Shown here: piece after piece, positions 1 to 5,217 of the stretch
How the letters are laid out: every line of letters begins with the position of its first letter
Position numbering within the stretch: position 1 is the stretch's first letter
DNA from: JADGAU01 sp045047105
GTDB lineage: Bacteria; Pseudomonadota; Gammaproteobacteria; GRL18
Length of the DNA: 5,217 nt
Reading direction: 5' to 3'
Assembly: GCA_045047105.1 (NCBI GenBank)
Contig: JASFYQ010000189.1
Coordinates: 1 to 5,217, forward strand
Notes under the pieces: model-generated
Told to the model about the DNA's origin: nothing
Databases searched by the model: none
What the model saw: the letters and a program-made list of their open reading frames with translations, nothing else
Translations under genes and position numbers: made by a program

Positions 1-99
1 TACTTACGTTTATTCTTCTTACCACCATACTTTTTAATCAATTGTTTGGCTACTTACGTTTATTCTTCTTACCACCATACTTTTTAATCAATTGTTTGG
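1..99. repeat. 50-base tandem duplication of the der 3' end
   Basis: Bases 1-49 and 51-99 are identical. Base 50 (c) differs from the matching base 100 (t). Read on the minus strand, the repeat unit covers the last 16 or so codons of der from the CC of a Thr codon to the TAG stop. The first copy, in transcription order, is the true coding copy. The second copy follows directly after the stop and runs off the window with 49 of 50 bases visible. Der is unchanged because the junction falls at the end of its stop codon, and the second copy is untranslated from der. The second copy ending exactly at the window edge fits an assembly or contig-end artefact, but a real tandem duplication, or a longer array continuing to the left, cannot be excluded. 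Confidence 0.95.
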
Positions 100-1477
100 T
101 ATGTCTACGTCTCTTTCTTAATTGTTTAGTTGTACGGCTATCAGAAGATTTTTTATCGGCATAAGGATTATCTCCTTTTTTGTACTCTACCCGCAGTGGA
201 GTTCCTTCTAGTTTTAACCACTTTCTAAAATATTTAATTAAATAACGGGTATAAATATCGGGAACCTTATCTACCTGTCTGCCATGAACCACTATAACGG
301 GAGGATTTTGCCCACCTTGATGAGCATAACGTAATTTTACCCGTCGTCCATGTACTAGAGGAGGTTGGTGTATCTGTACCGCATCCTCCAGCATTCTGGT
401 AAGATCTGGAGTTGAGAGTTTTGTCATTGCTGATTTATATGCTTTATCTATTGATTTATACAATAGTCCTACACCACTGCCATGTAATGCAGAGATAAAG
501 TGAATTTTAGCAAAATCAAGGAAAGGCAAGCGTCGTTCTAATTGCTCTTTCACTATTGTTTTGGCATCTGTTTCCATGCCATCCCATTTATTAACCGCAA
601 TAACTACGGCTCTTCCAGATTTTATAACAAAACTCAGCAGGGTTAAATCCTGATCAGTTAAACCATCTCTGGCATCCATTACCATAATAACCACATTAGA
701 AGCTTCAATAGCTTGTAATGCCTTAATAATAGAGAATTTCTCCAGTGCCTGACTAACCCTGCTTCTTCTTCTTACTCCCGCAGTATCAATAAAAGTATAG
801 TTTTGTTCATCTCTTTGAAAAGGGATATAAATACTATCTCGTGTAGTGCCTGGTAAATCAAAGGAAACCACACGCTCTTCACCCATCATACGATTGATTA
901 GTGTAGATTTACCCACATTTGGGCGACCAACAATTGCAAGTTTTATTGAATTTTCAAGTTGCTCTGGTAACTGTGGAAATTGCTCCTCTGGCAAGGACAG
1001 AATAAGTTCACTAAGCAAGTCCGCAACACCATCACCATGAGAGGAGGAGATAGCATAAGGGGTGCCTAAACCCAATGCATAAAATTCAGATTCAACCAGA
1101 TCAGTGAGCATGCCTTCGGTTTTATTAACCAATACATGAACTGTTTTACCCAGTTCTCGTAATTGCTGAGCAATAGTTTGATCATAACCTGTTAAACCGG
1201 ATCGGCCATCAACTAAAAATAGAACAATATGAGATTCTTCTATCGCAATAAAAACCTGTTGTGCCATCAGGGTATCAATGCCCTCATCTGTGCCACTTAA
1301 GCCCCCGGTATCAACTACAATATATTCTCTGCCTTCTATTTCAGCATCGCCATATAATCTATCACGAGTTACTCCAGGCATATCTGCAACCAGAGCATCT
1401 CTGGTTTTGGTAAGACGATTAAATAAAGTGGATTTTCCCACATTAGGGCGACCAACAATTGCTACAACGGGTTTCAT
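50..1477 (-). CDS. der: ribosome-assembly GTPase Der (EngA)
   Basis: Complete 475-residue double GTPase that, by family knowledge, binds the 50S subunit and acts in its late assembly; it is usually essential. Two tandem G domains are visible. GD1 has the P-loop GRPNVGKST at 9-17, GVTRDR at 35-40 and DTGG at 56-59. GD2 has GRPNVGKST at 184-192, GTTRDS at 210-215, DTAG at 231-234 and NKWD at 296-299. A KH-like domain follows at about 350-435, with GRRVKLRYAHQGGQNPP at 377-393, and then a strongly basic tail, as is normal. The GD1 G4 motif is NKTE (118-121) rather than the usual NKxD. The ATG start puts the P-loop at the expected distance from the N-terminus; its Shine-Dalgarno site is weak (GAAAG, 4 bases upstream). 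It is the last gene of the cluster, 26 bases after bamB. It ends in TAG at the junction of a 50-base duplication. Confidence 0.98.
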   Translation of the reverse strand: MKPVVAIVGRPNVGKSTLFNRLTKTRDALVADMPGVTRDRLYGDAEIEGREYIVVDTGGLSGTDEGIDTLMAQQVFIAIEESHIVLFLVDGRSGLTGYDQTIAQQLRELGKTVHVLVNKTEGMLTDLVESEFYALGLGTPYAISSSHGDGVADLLSELILSLPEEQFPQLPEQLENSIKLAIVGRPNVGKSTLINRMMGEERVVSFDLPGTTRDSIYIPFQRDEQNYTFIDTAGVRRRSRVSQALEKFSIIKALQAIEASNVVIMVMDARDGLTDQDLTLLSFVIKSGRAVVIAVNKWDGMETDAKTIVKEQLERRLPFLDFAKIHFISALHGSGVGLLYKSIDKAYKSAMTKLSTPDLTRMLEDAVQIHQPPLVHGRRVKLRYAHQGGQNPPVIVVHGRQVDKVPDIYTRYLIKYFRKWLKLEGTPLRVEYKKGDNPYADKKSSDSRTTKQLRKRRRHTKQLIKKYGGKKNKRK

Positions 1478-1503
1478 TATGCTTTCTATACTCTAAATTT
1501 ATG

Positions 1504-2736
1504 CTATTGTGTTAACTTTATGGAAGTAATACTGCCACTATTGCCATACAGATAAATATCATCTTTATAAACTACTGGTGAAACTAAGTAACCCTCAGAA
1601 TCAAATTGTTTTCTGCCAATTAATTCACCATCAATTGTTGATAAAACATGTACATAACCTTCAAAATCAGATACTAATAAATTTTTTCCAATTATAGTTG
1701 GAGAGGTTAACTGGCGATATTTTAGTTTATCTTGCTTCCATAATATCTCACCATTTTTTTGTCCAAAAGCCCAGATATTATTGTCACTATCGGTGATATA
1801 AATATTACGTTTATCCACTCCCATTCCCACAAAGGATGAAATATCTCTAGCCCAGTTCAGTTTTCCTGTAATTGCATCAATTGACACTACACGGCCATTA
1901 ATGGTCACCACAAATAAACTGCGTCCAACCAAAATAGGGTCGCCATCAATATCCACCATACGTTCAATATCGGAACGCCCTCTGGGAACTGCTGCGGTTG
2001 TCTCCCATAATAGACGCCCATGTTGTAATCCTATAGCCGCAACTTTGCCACTATCAAAACCAGTAAAGACCAGCTCTTCACCACCAATTACAGGGGAACT
2101 ATTGCCTCGAAAAGTTAAAACCGGCACACCTCGATCATAAATCCAGATTTGTTCTGCATTTTCTTTTAATAAACCATATAATTTGCCATCCAGAGTACGC
2201 ACTACTAATACATCACCAGAAACCAGAGGCTTGGACAAAGAAATACTACTCAGTGTTTTTTTCCATAACTGCTCACCTGTTTCAATATCCAGAGCAATTA
2301 ACTCAGCATTATCATTACTGGTAAATAAGAAGTTATCAGTAACTCCTAAACCTCCAGTAATAGTCATTTCTAAATCTTTTTGCCAGAGTATTTTACCACT
2401 AAAACGATCCAGTCCACTGAGCATTCCATCCCTGTCTATTAATGAAATAGTCGTACCTGAAATAGCAGGATATAGCCTTACAAATGCTTCGTCATTTCCT
2501 GCCCCAACATCTTTACTCCATTGGGTCGAAAGTGAAACGACCTGATTAATTTCTTCTAGTTCAGTTGGTGGCTTGGAATTATCTTCGCCAGTAAAAAAGT
2601 CATCAATTGTTGAGCACGATTGAAGCAGTAAAACAACGAGTAATGAAAGCAAAATAGAGACGGTTTGCCCAATAATATGTTTACTTTTATTATTTTTCTG
2701 CTTACCTATATGTGCAATTATGCAAGAATTTATCAT
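1504..2736 (-). CDS. bamB: outer membrane assembly lipoprotein BamB
   Basis: Complete 410-residue homologue of BamB (YfgL), the beta-propeller lipoprotein that binds BamA and helps insert beta-barrel proteins into the outer membrane. A hydrophobic segment (about 25-38) leads to a lipobox LQSC with Cys41 as the lipidation site. The +2 residue is Ser, not Asp, which agrees with outer-membrane sorting. Propeller-blade signatures of the G-x-x-x-W type recur at 113-118, 153-158, 239-244, 290-295 and 328-333, with variants near 193-198 and 369-374, fitting the eight-bladed fold. The BamA-contact residues known from E. coli are kept: L207, F209 and R210 (E. coli L192/L194/R195), and D262 and D264 (D246/D248). 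The n-region before the hydrophobic core is long (about 24 residues, with an extra Cys5), but there is no later ATG before the lipobox. The gene starts only 3 bases after the yfgM stop, suggesting translational coupling. Confidence 0.96.
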   Translation of the reverse strand: MINSCIIAHIGKQKNNKSKHIIGQTVSILLSLLVVLLLQSCSTIDDFFTGEDNSKPPTELEEINQVVSLSTQWSKDVGAGNDEAFVRLYPAISGTTISLIDRDGMLSGLDRFSGKILWQKDLEMTITGGLGVTDNFLFTSNDNAELIALDIETGEQLWKKTLSSISLSKPLVSGDVLVVRTLDGKLYGLLKENAEQIWIYDRGVPVLTFRGNSSPVIGGEELVFTGFDSGKVAAIGLQHGRLLWETTAAVPRGRSDIERMVDIDGDPILVGRSLFVVTINGRVVSIDAITGKLNWARDISSFVGMGVDKRNIYITDSDNNIWAFGQKNGEILWKQDKLKYRQLTSPTIIGKNLLVSDFEGYVHVLSTIDGELIGRKQFDSEGYLVSPVVYKDDIYLYGNSGSITSIKLTQ

Positions 2737-2739
2737 AGC

Positions 2740-3372
2740 TTAGTTTCCAAGATCATTACGTTTAATACGTAAAATATCAACATTTGCTCCTAATAGCAGG
2801 TATTTTCCCATGGCATCATCATAGGCTTTTTTAGCTTCGTCCTGTTTACCCAGAGCTACTAAAATATCTCCCTTTGTTTCCATTTTAATAGCATTAAACG
2901 CACCATCTTTAGATGACTGGTTTAATATGTTTAGTGCCTGTTGTTCCTGCTTAATCGATGCCAGTATTTGTGCTCTTTGAATTAAAGCTATTTGTTGTAA
3001 TGATGAGTCAGATGAATTTTTTTCAACCCATTGTAATTTTTCAATCGCTTGCTGTTTTTTATCAGATTCTGCTAAGTTTTTAGCTAATAATAAAGTAGCT
3101 TGAGCAGTATATGGGCTGCTTGAAAAATCTTTTTGTAATAAACTGGTGCGGTCGTTGATAATTTCTGGTAGTTTTTGGGTTGCTGCATCTAAAACTGCAT
3201 TGTAGTTATCGGAAGCTGCTTCAGCAGTAATAATTTTATTTTGCTGATAATACTGGCTACCTAGAATTCCACCTACTCCAAGAACTGTCACCAGAATGAC
3301 CAGTTTAAAATTTTCTCTCCACCACTTTTTTATCGCTTCAACTTGTTGTTCTTCTGTTTCAAAAGCTTCCAT
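2740..3372 (-). CDS. yfgM: YfgM family TPR-like inner membrane protein (Sec translocon-associated)
   Basis: Complete 210-residue protein matching the YfgM family in size, layout and gene position between hisS and bamB. The N-terminal cytoplasmic segment has the family pattern of acidic EEQQ followed by KKWWREN (residues 7-21). One transmembrane helix covers about 23-40 and is Gly/Val/Leu-rich. The remaining 170 residues are predicted to be periplasmic and helical, with TPR-like repeats (for example around 90-117 and 164-187, the latter containing GDILVALGKQDEAKKAYDDA). The C-terminus IKRNDLGN resembles that of other YfgM proteins. In E. coli YfgM is an ancillary partner of SecYEG and the periplasmic chaperone PpiD; the role here is inferred from homology. 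The ATG start has a good Shine-Dalgarno site, AGGA, 7 bases upstream (3380-3383). This is the only gene in the window ending in TAA. Confidence 0.93.
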   Translation of the reverse strand: MEAFETEEQQVEAIKKWWRENFKLVILVTVLGVGGILGSQYYQQNKIITAEAASDNYNAVLDAATQKLPEIINDRTSLLQKDFSSSPYTAQATLLLAKNLAESDKKQQAIEKLQWVEKNSSDSSLQQIALIQRAQILASIKQEQQALNILNQSSKDGAFNAIKMETKGDILVALGKQDEAKKAYDDAMGKYLLLGANVDILRIKRNDLGN

Positions 3373-3409
3373 ACTCTTTTCCTATTTCAATAAATTTTAA
3401 ATTTTAACT

Positions 3410-4696
3410 CTAAAGTGTAATAAGTTTAGCCAACTCTATAATCACTTGATCAAATTTTAGTGTTTGCTGTTGTGCTATAGTATTTTCTTTTGTGCGTAAA
3501 TATTTTAAACTGATCTTATTTTGAGCAATTTCATCATCCGCTAAAATTAAAGCTATCGAGGCTCCACTTTTATCTGCTTTTTTCATTAAACTTTTAAAAC
3601 TGCCACCACCACATAAAGTTTTAAGTCGTAGTTCGGGCAATGAATCACGCAAAGATTCTACAATTGATAAGCCTTTATTTCTAGCATTGTCACCTACCAT
3701 AAGCAAAACTGCGTGAGGCTTCGAGCCTGGATTACTTTCTTTGTCCTGCAATAAACTAACTAATCGCTCCATTCCCATAGCAAAACCTACTGCCGGAGTC
3801 GCACGCCCATTTAATTGTTTAACCAGCCCATCATAACGACCTCCAGCACAAACGGTCCCCTGAGAACCGAGTTGATCAGTTACCCATTCAAAAACCAGTT
3901 TATTATAATAGTCTAATCCTCTGACTAGCCGCAAATTCACTTCATATTTAATTTGACATTGATCTAATAAATTGCATAAATGATCAAAATCCTGTTTTGA
4001 TTCGTCATCAATATAATCAATCAATTTTGGAGCGGCTGCAATTAAGCTTTCTAGAGCAGGATTTTTACTATCCAAAATTCTCAGTGGATTTGAATCCAGG
4101 CGGCGCAAACTATCATCATCCAATTGATCTTTATAGGCACTAAAATATTCAATTAAAACACCTCGATAGGTTTCTCTGGACTGGCTATCTCCCAATGAAT
4201 TAATCTGAAGACAAATATTATCGGCTAAACCAATTTGGTTCCAAAAACGGGCTAATAATAATAATAGCTCAACATCAATATCTGGCCCTGCTAGCCCAAA
4301 AACCTCAACTCCAAATTGATGAAATTGTCTATATCTACCTTTTTGCGGACGTTCATGGCGAAACATGGGCCCCATATACCATAAGCGCTGCTGCTGGTTT
4401 ACCAACATTCCCTGTTGAATAGCTGCACGTACACAGACAGCGGTACCTTCTGGACGTAAGGTTAAACTATCTCCATTACGATCAAGAAAAGTATACATTT
4501 CTTTTTCTACAATGTCGGTAACTTCGCCAATAGAGCGCTTAAAGAGATAAGTACTTTCAAGCAAAGGAAAACGAATTTCCTGATAATCATAGGCTAACAT
4601 CAACTGTTTAAGATGTTGTTCTAAAAACTGCCAATACACGGTTTCTGCGGGCAAAATATCATTCATACCCCTTATTGATTGAATTTTATCTGCCAA
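3410..4696 (-). CDS. hisS: histidine--tRNA ligase (HisRS)
   Basis: Complete 428-residue class II aminoacyl-tRNA synthetase, close to the 424 residues of E. coli HisRS. It activates histidine with ATP and charges tRNA-His in the cytoplasm. Visible motifs are IRGMNDILP at 8-16; LTLRPEGT at 78-85; motif 2, including MFRHERPQKGRYRQFHQFG at 111-129; the HisA signature LVRGLDYYN at 257-265, with R259 matching the catalytic Arg of E. coli; AGGRYDGL at 284-291; and motif 3, PAVGFAMGMERL, at 301-312. The anticodon-binding domain fills about 327-428, with GGGSFKSLMKKADKSGA at 363-379. The start codon is TTG, chosen because the N-terminus then aligns with E. coli HisRS (MAKNIQAIRGMND) and AGGAGA lies 8 bases upstream. 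An ATG 22 bases upstream is out of frame. The stop is TAG, 37 bases before yfgM. Confidence 0.98.
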   Translation of the reverse strand: MADKIQSIRGMNDILPAETVYWQFLEQHLKQLMLAYDYQEIRFPLLESTYLFKRSIGEVTDIVEKEMYTFLDRNGDSLTLRPEGTAVCVRAAIQQGMLVNQQQRLWYMGPMFRHERPQKGRYRQFHQFGVEVFGLAGPDIDVELLLLLARFWNQIGLADNICLQINSLGDSQSRETYRGVLIEYFSAYKDQLDDDSLRRLDSNPLRILDSKNPALESLIAAAPKLIDYIDDESKQDFDHLCNLLDQCQIKYEVNLRLVRGLDYYNKLVFEWVTDQLGSQGTVCAGGRYDGLVKQLNGRATPAVGFAMGMERLVSLLQDKESNPGSKPHAVLLMVGDNARNKGLSIVESLRDSLPELRLKTLCGGGSFKSLMKKADKSGASIALILADDEIAQNKISLKYLRTKENTIAQQQTLKFDQVIIELAKLITL

Positions 4697-4703
4697 GCTT
4701 TTT

Positions 4704-4709
4704 TCTCCT
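4704..4709 (-). promoter_or_regulatory. ribosome binding site deciding the TTG start of hisS
   Basis: The minus strand reads AGGAGA here, a near-perfect Shine-Dalgarno core, with 8 bases between AGGAG and the TTG at 4696-4694. It supports TTG as the real start. The next in-frame ATG is codon 11, inside the conserved IRGMND segment, and would remove conserved N-terminal residues. The strong site may offset the weaker start codon, which is inference. Confidence 0.8.
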
Positions 4710-4725
4710 AAAACTCATAATCTCT

Positions 4726-5217
4726 CTATTTAACAATAAATTTAGCAATATTTTTTTTATTTATATGCGTAGAAAAGTTGAACGGTTCACCATCAACGGT
4801 TAATGCTACTCCTGTTCCATCACCCAAAAATATATCTATTGGGGAAACACCTGAAAGTGTAAGCTGTTCACCCTTGTGAATCAAATCGTAAATTAGTGAC
4901 TTATTTTTACCATCTTTAACTGAGATCCAGGAATTTTTAGTAAAAACAAATTCAAGTTGTTTAGTTAGAGTAACTATTTTTTTTTCTGCAGCCGTTCTTT
5001 TTTCTGCCATTTGAAGAGCAATATCTTGTTCATCAACATCATTATTAGCCTGTTTATTCTTTTGGGCTTCTAGAACTTCATCTTTTTTAATCATTTCAGC
5101 TGAATTTTCTATTGGGTTTTCAACTAAATCCATAGGCTCTTTATTGTTATCTGCATTAATATCAGATACTTCTGCAATAGAATTTGAAAAATTTAGTTCT
5201 TTTTCTTCATCAGCTAC
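4726..5217 (-). CDS. rodZ: cytoskeleton protein RodZ, C-terminal part (5' end outside window)
   Basis: Partial gene: 163 codons are open from the window edge (5217) to a TAG stop at 4728-4726, and the reading frame has no stop up to the edge. The ATG at 5133 is internal, not the start. RodZ links the MreB cytoskeleton to the cell-wall elongation machinery through an inner-membrane helix. The cytoplasmic HTH domain and the transmembrane segment should lie outside the window. What remains is a charged, Asn/Glu/Lys-rich periplasmic linker (about residues 1-87) and the RodZ C-terminal domain (about 88-163). In the latter, LEFVFTKNSWISVKDGKNKS, the LSGVSPIDIFLGDGTGVALT stretch and the VDGEPFNF segment match the family pattern, with conserved Trp97 and LGDGTG near 131-136. 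The linker holds a run of nine A (4977-4985). hisS follows after 29 bases; in E. coli ispG lies between them. Confidence 0.88.
   Translation of the reverse strand, partial: VADEEKELNFSNSIAEVSDINADNNKEPMDLVENPIENSAEMIKKDEVLEAQKNKQANNDVDEQDIALQMAEKRTAAEKKIVTLTKQLEFVFTKNSWISVKDGKNKSLIYDLIHKGEQLTLSGVSPIDIFLGDGTGVALTVDGEPFNFSTHINKKNIAKFIVK

Noticed and set aside
1478..1520. Possible promoter for der (TTAACA and TATAGA on the minus strand)
   Set aside because: The spacing is about 19 bases, the -10 is a poor match, and transcription would start almost on the der ATG. In an AT-rich gap this is expected by chance.
846..2545. Plus-strand open frames at 846-1040, 1278-1496, 1901-2140 and 2183-2545
   Set aside because: They lie antisense to der and bamB, both of which have clear family motifs in their own frames. 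The plus-strand products show no recognisable domain and look like frame shadows.
3373..3409. AT-rich near-palindrome (AAAATTTAAAATTT on the minus strand) between hisS and yfgM
   Set aside because: It has no GC-rich stem or stable hairpin followed by a T-run, and the downstream genes belong to the same run of genes, so it is not a convincing terminator or operator.
5131..5133. ATG as the start of a small 135-residue protein
   Set aside because: The frame stays open for 28 more codons to the window edge, and the product is the RodZ linker and C-terminal domain, so the ATG is an internal Met.
1..5217. Circular element suggested by repeated end sequence
   Set aside because: The repeat is tandem at one end only. 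The last bases of the window share no more than a chance 3-base match with the first, and the genes are chromosomal housekeeping genes.

Overview
The window is a stretch of ordinary gammaproteobacterial housekeeping DNA. All five genes lie on the minus strand, so transcription runs from the high-coordinate end to the low end: 3' part of rodZ, hisS, yfgM, bamB, der. This is the order of the rodZ-(ispG)-hisS-yfgM-bamB-der neighbourhood of Escherichia coli and many other Gammaproteobacteria. BamB and YfgM sitting beside hisS and der point clearly to that class. The DNA is AT-rich by eye, with many AAA/AAT/ATT codons and A or T runs, so this is not a typical enteric. An AT-rich marine, sulfur-oxidiser-like or host-associated gammaproteobacterium is possible, but the sequence does not fix the genus.

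Layout, in transcription order. 5217-4726 is the last 163 codons of rodZ (periplasmic linker plus C-terminal domain), cut by the window edge. 4696-3410 is complete hisS (histidyl-tRNA synthetase), with a TTG start and a good Shine-Dalgarno site. 3372-2740 is complete yfgM (membrane-anchored TPR-like protein linked to the Sec translocon). 2736-1504 is complete bamB (outer-membrane lipoprotein of the BAM complex). 1477-50 is complete der (double GTPase for 50S ribosome assembly). The gaps are 29, 37, 3 and 26 bases. No convincing promoter or terminator is visible in them, so the genes probably form one transcription unit. There is no gene-free stretch over 300 bases.

The genes share a theme of growth and envelope building: cell shape (RodZ), translation (HisRS, Der), protein export (YfgM) and outer-membrane protein insertion (BamB). 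No regulatory protein or RNA element is seen.

I found no new biological system. The points worth a second look are: a 50-base tandem duplication of the der 3' end exactly at the window edge; absence of ispG from its usual place between rodZ and hisS; a TTG start for hisS; TAG as the stop of four of five genes; and a conservative Asp-to-Glu change in the first G4 motif of Der.
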